Origin: Streptomyces gilvus
Lineage (GTDB): Bacteria > Actinomycetota > Actinomycetes > Streptomycetales > Streptomycetaceae
Assembly (NCBI RefSeq): GCF_022513565.1
Contig: NZ_JAKWBE010000017.1
Coordinates: 106,501-170,500 of the forward strand
Direction of reading: 5' to 3'
DNA length: 64,000 nt
The notes under the pieces were generated by a model, which saw only the letters and a program-made list of their open reading frames with translations, was not told the DNA's origin and made no database searches. Below are positions 34,848 through 44,187 of this stretch, in pieces (the stretch's first letter is position 1; each line of letters opens with the position of its first letter). The translations under genes were made by a program, and so were the position numbers.

Positions 34848-37800
34848 TCAGCGTCCCCGGCCGCGGCGCCTGCCCCGGCCCTGGTCCTCGTCGTAATCAT
34901 CTTGGTGCGGCCCGAGCAGCTCGTCGGCCAGTGACGGCAGGTCGTCGAGCGGTGTCTCTTCGGCCCAGTCCGACCGGGTCCGGCGCCGAGGCGCCCCCTC
35001 CGCGTCGACCTGGGGCATCTCCCGCGTACGCTCCTCGCCGCCGTCCGGCCGCGCACCTCCCGCCCGCTCGTCCCGGAAGTACCCCGGCGGCACCCGGTCC
35101 GCGGGCCCTTCCTCGCGCACCGGCGGCAACACCGCCGTCTCGTCAGCGGCACCCGGCACCACGGGCGGCAGCACCGCCGTCTCGTCCGCCGCACCCGGCA
35201 CCACAGGCGGCAGCACCGCCGTCTCATCCGTCGCGCCGGTCGGTGCCGGCGGCTGCGGCAGCTTCGTCGTCACCTCGGAGTCCGATTCGCCGACGGACCG
35301 CTTACGGCCCCGGCCCGCGGCGTCGGCGTCCCCGGCGTCGTCCTCCCGTACCGGCCGCAGCACGGCCGTCTCCTCGGCCGGTCCGCCCGAGGCGTTCGTC
35401 GGCGTCACCACCGGTGTCGGCACGGTCGAGGCCTCCGGCGCGACCGCGGGCGCCGTCGGCTGCCTGGGCCCCGCCTCCGCGGCGGCCGCGGCCTGCTCGG
35501 CGAGCCGGCGTGCCTCCTCGGCCCGCAGCAGCGCCTCCTCGGCCTTGCGCTGCTTCTCCAGCCGAAGCGCCTCCGCCTCGGCCCGCAGCCGTGCCTCCTC
35601 CTCGGCCTGCTTGCGCCGCCGCTCCTCCTCCGCCTTGCGGCGGGCCTCCTCCTCGGCGCGTGCCTTCTCCTCGGCGAGCAGCCGCTGCCGCTCCTCCTCC
35701 GCGCGCCGGGCGGCCTCCTCGGCCCGTCGCCGGGCCTCCTCCGCCTGCCGTTCGGCCTCGCGCCGCTGCGCCTCCTCCAGCTCGCGCCGCTTGCGCTCCT
35801 CCTCCTCGGCGCGCAGCTTGGCGAGCTGCTCCTGGCGCTCACGCTCCAGCCGCTCCTCCTCGGCCTTGCGGGCGGCCTCCTCCTCGGCCTTGCGGCGGGC
35901 CTCCTCCTCGGCGGCCTTGCGGGCCTCCTCCTGCTCCCGGATCTCCTGCTCGGACAGCGGCAGCATCTGGTCGAGCCGGTGCCGTACGACGGTGGTGACG
36001 GCCTCGGGCTCCTGGCCCGCGTCCACCACGAGGTAGCGGCCGGGGTCGGCGGCGGCCAGCGTGAGGAAACCGGAGCGCACGCGTGCGTGGAACTCGGCGG
36101 GCTCCGACTCCAGCCGGTCCGGCGCCTCGGTGAACCGCTCGCGGGCGATCTCGGGGGAGATGTCCAGCAGGACGGTCAGATGCGGTACGAGGCCGTCGGT
36201 CGCCCAGCGGTTGATGCGGGCTATCTCGGTCGGGGACAGGTCGCGGCCCGCCCCCTGGTAGGCCACCGAGGAGTCGATGTAGCGGTCGGAGATGACCACG
36301 GCGCCGCGCTCCAGCGCCGGCCGCACCACCGTGTCCACGTGCTCCGCGCGGTCCGCCGCGTACAGCAGGGCCTCCGCGCGGTGCGAGAGCCCGGCGCTGG
36401 AGACGTCCAGCAGGATCGACCGCAGCCGCTTGCCCACCGGCGTGGCGCCCGGCTCGCGGGTCACGACGACCTCGTGGCCCTTGGCCCGGATCCACTCGGC
36501 GAGCGCCTCGGCCTGGGTGGACTTGCCGGCGCCGTCGCCGCCCTCCAGGGCGATGAAGAAACCGTTCGCGGCGGGTGCCGTCACCGGGTCGTCGCCGCCG
36601 CGCAGCGCGTCCCGCAGGTCGTGCCGCAGCGGGACCCCGGAGCGGTCGTCGACCTTGGCCAGCACCAGTGCGGCCACCGGCAGCAGCAGCGCGCCGACCA
36701 GCATCAGGGTGAAGGCGGCGCCGCCGTGCGCGAAGACGAACCTGCCGTTCTCCAGGCGGTGCGGCCCGATCCCCGCCGCCACGACCGGGGCGATGACCGC
36801 GGCGAGCGCCACGGAGACGCGGACGACGGCGTGCAGGTGCTCGGTCATGCGGGCGCGCCGGTGGTCCTCGGCCTCCTGGTCGAGCAGGGTGTGCCCGGTG
36901 TTGGCGGCCACGCCCGCGCCGATGCCGGCCAGGGCGAGGATGAGCAGGACGGTCGTCACGTCCGGTACGAGACCCGCGGCCAGCAGCGCGACGCCGGTGA
37001 AGGCGATGGCCAGCGCGAGCAGCCGGCGCCGCGACAGCGACACCAGCACCTTGGGCGCCGTACGGATGCCGACGACGACTCCGCCGGTCAGGGCGAGCAC
37101 CAGCAGGCCGTAGAGCACCGGGCCGCCGTGCAGGTCCTTGGCGTGCAGCACCGTCACGGCGACGGCCGCGGAGACCGCTCCGGCGACGGCGGCGCAGGCG
37201 AGCACCAGCAGCGGGACGGCGCCCGTGCGGCCCGTGTCGACGCCCTCGCCGGTGCGCGGGCGGCGCAGTCCCTCGAGCGGGGAACGCGCGCGTGGGGTGC
37301 GCGTGGCCGGCAGCTCCAGGTAGGTCAGCACGGACAGGGACGCGGCGAACAGGCCCGCCGCCACGTACGAGGCGAGGGCCGCCTGGTGCTGGGCGAACCA
37401 GGCGATCCCGGAACCCAGCAGGTTGTTGAGCAGTCCGGCGACGACGAGCACGGCGGCCGCGAGCGGGATCGCCACGAAGGCCGTGCGCAGCGCCAGCCGG
37501 CGCAGGGCGTCCATGTGGTCCGGCAGCGGCCGTACCGTCGCGCCCTCCAGCGGCGGGGCCGGCAGCAGAGCGGGCGCGGCGCTCTCGCGGGAGACGGTCC
37601 AGAAGCGCTCGGCGACGCCGGTGACGAACGCGGTGACCAGAAGGATCGCCAACGCGTTGTCCGGCGTCCAGTCGATCCACAGGGGCGCGACGATGAGCGC
37701 GAGGACCCGGACGGCGTCGGCGCCGACCATCGTCCAGCGGCGGTCGAGCGGACCCTCCTGCGAAGTGAGCGAAGTCAGCGGGCCGAGCAGGACCGCTCCG

Positions 37801-38087
37801 AAGAGCAGCGTCGCCAGGATGCGCACTCCGAAAACGGTCGCCACTGCGAACGCCACGCCCCGGTAGTTCCCCCCGAAGGAGCCTTCGCTGATCGCCGCCT
37901 GGAGGGCGAGCAGGACCAGCACGAGGAGGGCGAGGGCGTCGCCGACCGACCCCACGAGGTGGGCGCTCCACAGCCGCTTCAGCTGGGGCTGGCGCAGCAG
38001 GGCGCGGACGGCGCGCTCGCGGGAGTCCGCGACAAGGGCGTCGTCGGGGGCCGGGTGGTGGGCCGTTGGCTGCTCGGCTCGCGTCAT
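34848..38087 (-). CDS. tmk: Fusion of an MFS-like membrane domain, thymidylate kinase and a long charged helical tail
   Basis: 1,079 aa. Residues about 40-490 are a 12-helix MFS-like membrane region (LVGSVGDALALLVLVLL; VFGVRILATLLFGAVLLGP). Residues about 507-715 are dTMP kinase: P-loop EGGDGAGKSTQ, REPG, the DR(Y) motif in ISDRYIDSSVAYQG and the lid LDISPEIARERF. Residues about 725-870 are a charged Glu/Ala/Arg-rich helix likely to be a coiled coil or single alpha-helix, followed by a disordered acidic tail with repeats such as DETAVLPPVVPG. dTMP kinase makes dTDP for DNA synthesis. The fusion is known in streptomycetes (SCO3542-like), so it is not an assembly artefact; why the kinase is membrane-tied is unclear. 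Confidence 0.9.
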   Translation of the reverse strand: MTRAEQPTAHHPAPDDALVADSRERAVRALLRQPQLKRLWSAHLVGSVGDALALLVLVLLALQAAISEGSFGGNYRGVAFAVATVFGVRILATLLFGAVLLGPLTSLTSQEGPLDRRWTMVGADAVRVLALIVAPLWIDWTPDNALAILLVTAFVTGVAERFWTVSRESAAPALLPAPPLEGATVRPLPDHMDALRRLALRTAFVAIPLAAAVLVVAGLLNNLLGSGIAWFAQHQAALASYVAAGLFAASLSVLTYLELPATRTPRARSPLEGLRRPRTGEGVDTGRTGAVPLLVLACAAVAGAVSAAVAVTVLHAKDLHGGPVLYGLLVLALTGGVVVGIRTAPKVLVSLSRRRLLALAIAFTGVALLAAGLVPDVTTVLLILALAGIGAGVAANTGHTLLDQEAEDHRRARMTEHLHAVVRVSVALAAVIAPVVAAGIGPHRLENGRFVFAHGGAAFTLMLVGALLLPVAALVLAKVDDRSGVPLRHDLRDALRGGDDPVTAPAANGFFIALEGGDGAGKSTQAEALAEWIRAKGHEVVVTREPGATPVGKRLRSILLDVSSAGLSHRAEALLYAADRAEHVDTVVRPALERGAVVISDRYIDSSVAYQGAGRDLSPTEIARINRWATDGLVPHLTVLLDISPEIARERFTEAPDRLESEPAEFHARVRSGFLTLAAADPGRYLVVDAGQEPEAVTTVVRHRLDQMLPLSEQEIREQEEARKAAEEEARRKAEEEAARKAEEERLERERQEQLAKLRAEEEERKRRELEEAQRREAERQAEEARRRAEEAARRAEEERQRLLAEEKARAEEEARRKAEEERRRKQAEEEARLRAEAEALRLEKQRKAEEALLRAEEARRLAEQAAAAAEAGPRQPTAPAVAPEASTVPTPVVTPTNASGGPAEETAVLRPVREDDAGDADAAGRGRKRSVGESDSEVTTKLPQPPAPTGATDETAVLPPVVPGAADETAVLPPVVPGAADETAVLPPVREEGPADRVPPGYFRDERAGGARPDGGEERTREMPQVDAEGAPRRRTRSDWAEETPLDDLPSLADELLGPHQDDYDEDQGRGRRRGRGR

Positions 38088-38231
38088 GCTTTCAGCCTAT
38101 CGGGACCGACTGACAGCCCGGGGGGCGCGGCCGCACGTGCGCACGCCCCGACACCAAAGCGATACCGGGGCGTTCGTTTCGCGAACGAGGGGTGAAGGAC
38201 CCGGCCGTGACCTGGCGGGTCCCGAACGCCC

Positions 38232-41051
38232 TTACTCCTCCGCGGACTTGGATGCCGTGGCCTTCTTCGCCGCGGTCTTGGCGGTCGTCTTCTTCGCGGC
38301 CGTCGTCGTCTTCTTCGCCGCGGTCTTCTTGGCGGCCGTCGTCTTCTTGGCCGGGGCCGCCTTCTTCGCGGGAGCCTTCTTCGCCGTCTTCTTGGCGGGG
38401 CCCTTGGCCCGCTTCTCGGCGAGGAGTTCGAAGCCGCGCTCGGGGGTGATGGTCTCGACGCTGTCGCCGGAGCGCAGGGTCGCGTTGGTCTCCCCGTCGG
38501 TGACGTACGGCCCGAAGCGGCCGTCCTTCACCACCACGGGCTTCTCGCTGACCGGGTCGGTGCCCAGCTCCTTCAGCGGCGGCTTGGCGGCGGCCCGGCC
38601 GCGCTGCTTGGGCTGGGAGTAGATCTGCAGCGCCTCTTCGAGGGTGATCGTGAAGAGCTGCTCCTCCGACTGCAGCGAGCGCGAGTCCGTGCCCTTCTTC
38701 AGGTACGGCCCGTAGCGGCCGTTCTGCGCGGTGATCTCCTGGCCCTCGGCGTCGGTGCCGACGACCCTCGGCAGGGACATCAGCCGCAGCGCGTCCTCGA
38801 GGGTCACCGTGTCCAGCGACATCGACTTGAACAGCGAGGCCGTACGCGGCTTCACGGCGTTCTTGCCGGTCTTCGGGGTGCCCTCGGGGAGCACCTCGGT
38901 GACGTACGGGCCGTAGCGGCCGTCCCGGGCGATGATCTGGTGGCCCGTCTTCGGGTCGGCGCCGAGCTCGAAGTCGCCGCTCGGCTTGGCGAGCAGCTCC
39001 TCCGCGAGCTCGACGGACAGCTCGTCGGGGGCCAGGTCCTCGGGCACGTCCGCCCGCTGGTGGCCCTCGGAGTCCTTCTCGCCGCGCTCGATGTACGGGC
39101 CGTAGCGCCCGACGCGGAGCACGATGCCGTTGCCCACCGGGAACGACGACACCTCGCGCGCGTCGATCGCGCCCAGGTCGGTCACCAGCTCCTTGAGGCC
39201 GCCGAGGTGGTCCCCGTCGCCGTTGCCGGCGTCGGCCGCGCCGCCCTCGCCGCCGCCCTCGCCGAAGTAGAAGCGCTTCAGCCACGGCACGGACTGCGCC
39301 TGCCCGGCGGCGATCCGGTCGAGGTCGTCCTCCATGCGGGCGGTGAAGTCGTAGTCGACGAGCCGCCCGAAGTGCTTCTCCAGAAGGTTGACGACGGCGA
39401 AGGACAGGAAGGAGGGGACGAGTGCCGTGCCCTTCTTGAAGACGTAGCCGCGGTCGAGGATCGTGCCGATGATCGACGCGTACGTCGACGGGCGGCCGAT
39501 CTCGCGCTCTTCGAGCTCCTTGACCAGGCTGGCCTCGGTGTAGCGGGCCGGGGGCTTGGTGGCGTGGCCGTCGACCGTGATCTCCTCGGCGGTGAGCCGG
39601 TCGCCCTCGGCGACCTGCGGCAGCCGCCGCTCGCGGTCGTCCAGCTCGGCGTTCGGGTCGTCGGCGCCCTCGACGTAGGCCTTCAGGAAGCCGTGGAAGG
39701 TGATCGTCTTGCCGGACGCGCTGAACTCGACGTCCCGGCCGTCGGCGGCCGTGCCACCGATCTTCACGGTCACGCTGTTGCCGGTCGCGTCCTTCATCTG
39801 GGAGGCGACGGTCCGCTTCCAGATCAGCTCGTAGAGCTTGAACTGGTCGCCGGTCAGGCCGGTCTCGGCGGGCGTGCGGAAACGATCACCCGAGGGGCGG
39901 ATCGCCTCGTGCGCCTCCTGCGCGTTCTTGACCTTGGCGGCGTACGTCCGCGGGCTCGACGGCAGGTAGTCGGCACCGTAGAGCTGGGTGACCTGGGCGC
40001 GGGCCGCGGCCACGGCGGTGTCGCTCAGCGTCGTGGAGTCCGTACGCATGTAGGTGATGAAGCCGTTCTCGTACAGCTTCTGGGCCACCTGCATGGTCGC
40101 CTTCGCGCCGAAGCCGAGCTTGCGGGAGGCTTCCTGCTGCAGCGTCGTCGTACGGAACGGGGCGTACGGCGAGCGGCGGTACGGCTTCGACTCGACCGAG
40201 CGGACGGCGAACCGCGTCTGCTCCAGGGCGGCGGCCAGCGCGCGGGCGTTCGCCTCGTCGAGGTGGAGGACCTGCTCGCTCTTGAGTTGTCCCAGGGAGT
40301 CGAAGTCGCGGCCCTGCGCGACCCGCCTGCCGTCGACGGTCTGCAGGCGGGCGACCAGCGACGACGGGTCCGAGGGGTCCCCCGCGCGGCCGGTCGCGAA
40401 GGTGCCCGTCAGGTCCCAGTACTCAGCCGAACGAAAAGCGATGCGCTCGCGTTCCCGCTCGACCACGAGCCGGGTGGCGACGGACTGGACCCGGCCCGCC
40501 GACAGGCGCGGCATGACCTTCTTCCACAGGACCGGTGAGACCTCGTAGCCGTAGAGACGGTCGAGGATGCGGCGGGTCTCCTGGGCGTCGACGAGCTTCT
40601 GGTTGAGCTGGCGCGGGTTGGCGACGGCGGCCTGGATCGCGGACTTGGTGATCTCGTGGAAGACCATCCGCTTGACCGGGACCTTGGGCTTGAGCACCTC
40701 CTGCAGGTGCCAGGCGATGGCCTCGCCCTCGCGGTCCTCATCGGTGGCGAGGTAGAGCTCGTCGGAGTCCTTCAGCAGATCCTTGAGCTTCTTGACCTGG
40801 GCCCGCTTGTCGGCGTTGACGACATAGATCGGCTCGAAGTCGTGCTCGACGTCCACACCGAGGCGGCGGACCTCGCCGGTGTACTTCTCGGGCACCTCGG
40901 CGGCGCCGTTGGGGAGGTCGCGGATGTGCCCGACGCTCGCCTCGACGACGTAACCAGGGCCGAGGTAGCCCTTGATCGTCTTCGCCTTGGCAGGCGACTC
41001 GACGATGACGAGTCGGCGGCCGCCGTGTGCGGTCTCGCTGGTCGGGGACAA
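38232..41051 (-). CDS. topA: DNA topoisomerase I
   Basis: 939 aa from a TTG at 41,051 giving LSPTSETAHGGRRLVIVESP, the N-terminus typical of Streptomyces TopA; the ORF extends 30 codons further but without family similarity. TOPRIM domain with Glu18 in VESPAKAKTIKG and TDEDREGE near 104-110; active-site Tyr334 in ITYMRTDST. The C-terminal part has several Topo_C repeats (GRYGPYI, RYGPYVTEV, RYGPYLKKG, RFGPYVTDG) instead of zinc fingers, and ends in a Lys/Ala/Thr-rich tail (KKAPAKKAAPAKK). Such lysine tails increase processivity in actinobacterial TopA. It relaxes negative supercoils. Confidence 0.96.
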   Translation of the reverse strand: MSPTSETAHGGRRLVIVESPAKAKTIKGYLGPGYVVEASVGHIRDLPNGAAEVPEKYTGEVRRLGVDVEHDFEPIYVVNADKRAQVKKLKDLLKDSDELYLATDEDREGEAIAWHLQEVLKPKVPVKRMVFHEITKSAIQAAVANPRQLNQKLVDAQETRRILDRLYGYEVSPVLWKKVMPRLSAGRVQSVATRLVVERERERIAFRSAEYWDLTGTFATGRAGDPSDPSSLVARLQTVDGRRVAQGRDFDSLGQLKSEQVLHLDEANARALAAALEQTRFAVRSVESKPYRRSPYAPFRTTTLQQEASRKLGFGAKATMQVAQKLYENGFITYMRTDSTTLSDTAVAAARAQVTQLYGADYLPSSPRTYAAKVKNAQEAHEAIRPSGDRFRTPAETGLTGDQFKLYELIWKRTVASQMKDATGNSVTVKIGGTAADGRDVEFSASGKTITFHGFLKAYVEGADDPNAELDDRERRLPQVAEGDRLTAEEITVDGHATKPPARYTEASLVKELEEREIGRPSTYASIIGTILDRGYVFKKGTALVPSFLSFAVVNLLEKHFGRLVDYDFTARMEDDLDRIAAGQAQSVPWLKRFYFGEGGGEGGAADAGNGDGDHLGGLKELVTDLGAIDAREVSSFPVGNGIVLRVGRYGPYIERGEKDSEGHQRADVPEDLAPDELSVELAEELLAKPSGDFELGADPKTGHQIIARDGRYGPYVTEVLPEGTPKTGKNAVKPRTASLFKSMSLDTVTLEDALRLMSLPRVVGTDAEGQEITAQNGRYGPYLKKGTDSRSLQSEEQLFTITLEEALQIYSQPKQRGRAAAKPPLKELGTDPVSEKPVVVKDGRFGPYVTDGETNATLRSGDSVETITPERGFELLAEKRAKGPAKKTAKKAPAKKAAPAKKTTAAKKTAAKKTTTAAKKTTAKTAAKKATASKSAEE

Positions 41052-41306
41052 CTTCGCTCTTCTCTCCGGTCGACGCTGGGCCTCCCCAGGCGTTCCTCCC
41101 GGGGTCGTGTCATGGTGACGCTGCGGAGTGTGACGGTACATCCCGCCCCCGTGTCAAACGGGAAAAGCCCGCAACGGCCACTCGAACGGTAACCCGAGTC
41201 GCGCCATTCCTGCCGCACGGAGTGGTCAGCGGCGTTCGGGCAGCGCGCGGAACGTCACGTACCGGTCACTCCCGGCCATCCCCCTGCCGCTTCGGAGATC
41301 GCGTCG

Positions 41307-41504
41307 TCAGACGCTTGCGAGGCACCGGACGCCCAGGGCGAGCGCGCCCGCGCCGGCGATGGCGGCGAGGGCCGCGGATGCGACCGGGCTCACACCGAGG
41401 GCGACGGGCCGCCGGTGGCGCAGCCGGACGGCGACCCAGGCCAGCAGGGCGGCTCCGAACAGGGCGAACACCGTGCCGGTGAAGATCGCCGGACCGCTCT
41501 CCAT
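41307..41504 (-). CDS. Small membrane protein, unknown function
   Basis: 65 aa, ATG start. Two hydrophobic helices (FTGTVFALFGAALLAWVAV and ASAALAAIAGAGALALGV) joined by a basic loop RLRHRRP, predicting a cytoplasmic hairpin loop. No family recognised. It sits between topA and the methyltransferase on the same strand; such small proteins are frequent in this spot of Streptomyces chromosomes, as far as I recall. Confidence 0.55.
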   Translation of the reverse strand: MESGPAIFTGTVFALFGAALLAWVAVRLRHRRPVALGVSPVASAALAAIAGAGALALGVRCLASV

Positions 41505-41820
41505 GGTGGGTCCCTCCCGTGCCGTGCCGTGCGGGGGTGCAGGACCCGGACGTTCGCAGCGACGGAAGACGCGCGGGCGAACCGTGGGTGAATGCCAGGG
41601 GTCCGGACCATCATGCGTTGCCCAAACGGGACGGTCACGCCGAGCCGGACGGCGGCCGGGATCAGATGTCCGGTCGACTTCTGCCCTCGGCGCGTTCCGT
41701 CGTGCGCCGGGTGACCAGGTCGACTCGAACTCGTCGGTGCGGAGCTTCTCCGCGTTCTTGGTCCCCGTGCCGCCCGCGCCCGGCGTCCGGCCTCCGGATC
41801 AGCCGCTACCGGCCCGCCCG
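41505..41820. other. 316-bp spacer
   Basis: No supported gene, repeat or strong hairpin seen between the methyltransferase end and the small membrane protein start; it must contain the promoter of the latter. Confidence 0.4.
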
Positions 41821-43341
41821 TCACTCCACCGGCTCGAGGAACCCCTGTTCCACCAGCAGCCTGATCTGCGCCGGTGTCCGGTCGCGCAGCAACACCGGGT
41901 CCTCGCCGACCAGTTGGGCGATGGCGTCCAGGATGCGGCCGGCGCTCAGCGAGCCGTCGCACACGCCCGCGAAGCCCGCGCCGACCGTGTCCACCTTGGT
42001 GGCGCGGCGCATGCCCCGGTGCTGGCGCAGCACGACGTGATCCGGGTCCTCGGCGCCGGGCAGCCCCACCTGTTCCTGGACGACCTCGGTGACGAGCCTG
42101 AAGTGCCCCTCCAGCAGGGCCGCGTCGTCGTGCGAGCGCAGGTAGTCGAGGCGGTCGAAGTGCGTCCGCACCGCCTCTCCGAGCGGCTGCTCGACCGAAT
42201 GCGGCCACTCCTCCACCGTGATGGAGGGCACGGCGGCGCCCGTCCTGCGCAGCGTGATCCAGCCGAAGCCGACGGCCTTCACCTTGCGCGCCTCGAACTC
42301 GTCCAGCCACGCGTCGTACCGCGCCTGGTACTCGGCCGGGTCGCCCCGATGGTCACCGGCGTCCCGGAGCCACAACTCGGCGTACTGCGTGACGTCCTGC
42401 GTCTCGCGCTGCACGATCCACGCGTCGCAGCCGCGCGGGACCCACGACCTGAGCCTGTCCTGCCAGTCCTCCCCCTCCACGTGCTGCCAGTTGGCGAGGA
42501 ACTGCGCGAACCCGCCCTCGTTCAAACGGTCCCCCGCACCCTGAACGAGCGAGCGGCACAGATCGTCCCCGCCCATCCCGCCGTCCCGGTACGTCAGCCG
42601 CGCGCCGGGCGAGATGACGAAAGGCGGGTTGGAGACGATCAGGTCGTAGGTCTCGTCGTCCCGCACCGGCTCGTACAGCGAGCCCTCGCGCAGATCGGCC
42701 GCGGGGGCGCCGGACAGGGCCAGGGTGAGCGCGGTGATGTGCAACGCGCGCGGGTTGAGGTCGGTCGCCGTCACGCGCGTGGCGTGCCGGGAGGCGTGCA
42801 GCGCCTGGATGCCGGACCCCGTGCCGAGGTCCAGGGCGCTGGAGACGGGCGTACGGACGGTGATGCCGGCCAGGGTCGTGGAGGCGCCGCCGACGCCGAG
42901 GACGACGCCCTCCTCGCGGCTGCCGATGCCGCCGGCGCCGCCGACGGCACAGCCCAGGTCGGACACGATGAACCAGTCCTCGCCGTCGGGCCCGCCGTAC
43001 GGCCGTACGTCCACGGTCGCGGCCACCTCGTCCGCGCCCGCCGGGACGAGCCACCCGCTCTCCAGACAGGCGTCGAGCGGCAGAACGGCCTCCACGCGCG
43101 CGTGCGGCACGGGCTGCTGCAGCAGGAACAGCCGTACGAGCACCTCGAGCGGGGTGTCCCCGCGCGTCGCCCGCAGCGCCGGCACGGTCTCGCTGCGCGC
43201 CAGCGCCGCGTACGCGGGAGCGCCGAGCAGGTCGAGCAGGCCGTCGGCGGTGAAGGAGGCCCCGAGCAGGGCGTCCCGCAGCCGGGTGGCGACGTCGGGA
43301 CGGTCGGAGGCGGGCAGGGCGGGCAGACCGGAGATACTCAC
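41821..43341 (-). CDS. Class I SAM-dependent methyltransferase with NPPF motif
   Basis: 506 aa. Residues about 1-150 form an N-terminal helical/winged region; SAM-binding motif LDLGTGSGIQAL near 172-183, acidic end of strand 2 in ATDLNPRAL and catalytic NPPF in DLIVSNPPFVIS near 240. NPPF marks enzymes that methylate planar amide or amine nitrogens (PrmC/HemK, RlmG-like rRNA guanine and N6-adenine MTases). A C-terminal extension of about 190 residues has no known motif. It is conserved beside topA in streptomycetes; the target (rRNA or protein Gln) cannot be decided from the sequence. Confidence 0.85.
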   Translation of the reverse strand: MSISGLPALPASDRPDVATRLRDALLGASFTADGLLDLLGAPAYAALARSETVPALRATRGDTPLEVLVRLFLLQQPVPHARVEAVLPLDACLESGWLVPAGADEVAATVDVRPYGGPDGEDWFIVSDLGCAVGGAGGIGSREEGVVLGVGGASTTLAGITVRTPVSSALDLGTGSGIQALHASRHATRVTATDLNPRALHITALTLALSGAPAADLREGSLYEPVRDDETYDLIVSNPPFVISPGARLTYRDGGMGGDDLCRSLVQGAGDRLNEGGFAQFLANWQHVEGEDWQDRLRSWVPRGCDAWIVQRETQDVTQYAELWLRDAGDHRGDPAEYQARYDAWLDEFEARKVKAVGFGWITLRRTGAAVPSITVEEWPHSVEQPLGEAVRTHFDRLDYLRSHDDAALLEGHFRLVTEVVQEQVGLPGAEDPDHVVLRQHRGMRRATKVDTVGAGFAGVCDGSLSAGRILDAIAQLVGEDPVLLRDRTPAQIRLLVEQGFLEPVE

Positions 43342-43384
43342 GCCCCCATTGTGGCGGGCAGCGGTGACCGTCCGCAGCCCCGGC

Positions 43385-43963
43385 TCAGCTCGCCGTCGCC
43401 GCCGAGGAGGGCGTCGCCGAGGCCGCCTTGCAGCTCTCCTGCTTCGCCATCGCCTTGCCGACCTCGCCCTCCTCGAGTGTCTTCAGCGCGTCGTTCCCGC
43501 TCTGGCTCAGCTTGTCCAGTGAGGTCGCGATGCCCTTGAGCCCGTCGGCGAACTTGGCCTGGTCCTTGGTCTCGAGCTTGTCGACCTGCGCCTTCAGCGA
43601 GGCGTAGGACGCGGAGATGTCGTTGAGTTCCTTGACCGCGTCCTGCTGCTTCTTCGCCCCGTCGTCGACGTTCGGCGCCCCGGCGTTCTGGACCGCGGCC
43701 CCGATCGCCTTGTACGCGTCGGACATGTCCTGGAAGGCCTGCGCGTCGGTCTGCTGGACCTGCTCCGGCGTGCTGTTGTCCGAGGTCTCCTTCTGGATCG
43801 CGGCGTTGGCGGCCTCGATCTTCTTGGCCTGCGGCTGTACGCCGTCGCAGACCTGCTTGGCCCAGGAGTCCAGCTTGTCGTTCTTGTCGCTGCTGCCGCA
43901 TCCCGACAGCGCCAGTACCAGTACCGTACCGCCGGACAGTGCGGCCGCGAGCTTCTTGTTCAC
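43385..43963 (-). CDS. Small secreted lipoprotein, coiled-coil rich, unknown function
   Basis: 192 aa from GTG 43,963, which has GGAAGGGACC about 8 nt upstream; ATG 43,981 overlaps that ribosome binding site and is less likely. Signal peptide NKKLAAALSGGTVLVLALS with lipobox LSGC (Cys22). The mature protein is helical and charged, with repeated amphipathic segments (KKIEAANAAIQKETSDN, SYASLKAQVDKLETKDQAK) and two cysteines (VCDGV and ESCKAA). It is attached to the outer face of the membrane. No function recognised; position is conserved beside hppA. Confidence 0.8.
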   Translation of the reverse strand: MNKKLAAALSGGTVLVLALSGCGSSDKNDKLDSWAKQVCDGVQPQAKKIEAANAAIQKETSDNSTPEQVQQTDAQAFQDMSDAYKAIGAAVQNAGAPNVDDGAKKQQDAVKELNDISASYASLKAQVDKLETKDQAKFADGLKGIATSLDKLSQSGNDALKTLEEGEVGKAMAKQESCKAASATPSSAATAS

Positions 43964-44119
43964 CGGTTTGGTCCCTTCCATGGCTCTCGGCCCCGGAACA
44001 TACACGCCACACAGACGGCGACCCCATGCCGAGCGTCCACTAGAGACCCTTTTGGATCCGTTTGCACCAGGCGAGAGAAGGCTCACCATGAGCCTGCACA
44101 CAGCAGGGCGCACAGCCGA

Positions 44120-44161
44120 GGGCGGGCGGTCGACGCGTCAACACGCGTCTCCCGCCCGCCC
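44120..44161 (-). terminator. Large hairpin terminator downstream of hppA
   Basis: Outer 10-bp arms (44,120-44,129 with 44,152-44,161) and an inner 7-bp perfect stem GACGCGT/ACGCGTC with a CAAC loop form a 17-bp interrupted stem. Located 26 nt past the hppA stop. Confidence 0.75.
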
Positions 44162-44187
44162 CTTGCAGCGGACCGTCGTAAGACCGC

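Noticed and set aside
34628..35998. 456-codon plus-strand frame over the tmk tail
   Set aside because: Pro/Arg-rich antisense of the charged helix and disordered tail of the tmk fusion.
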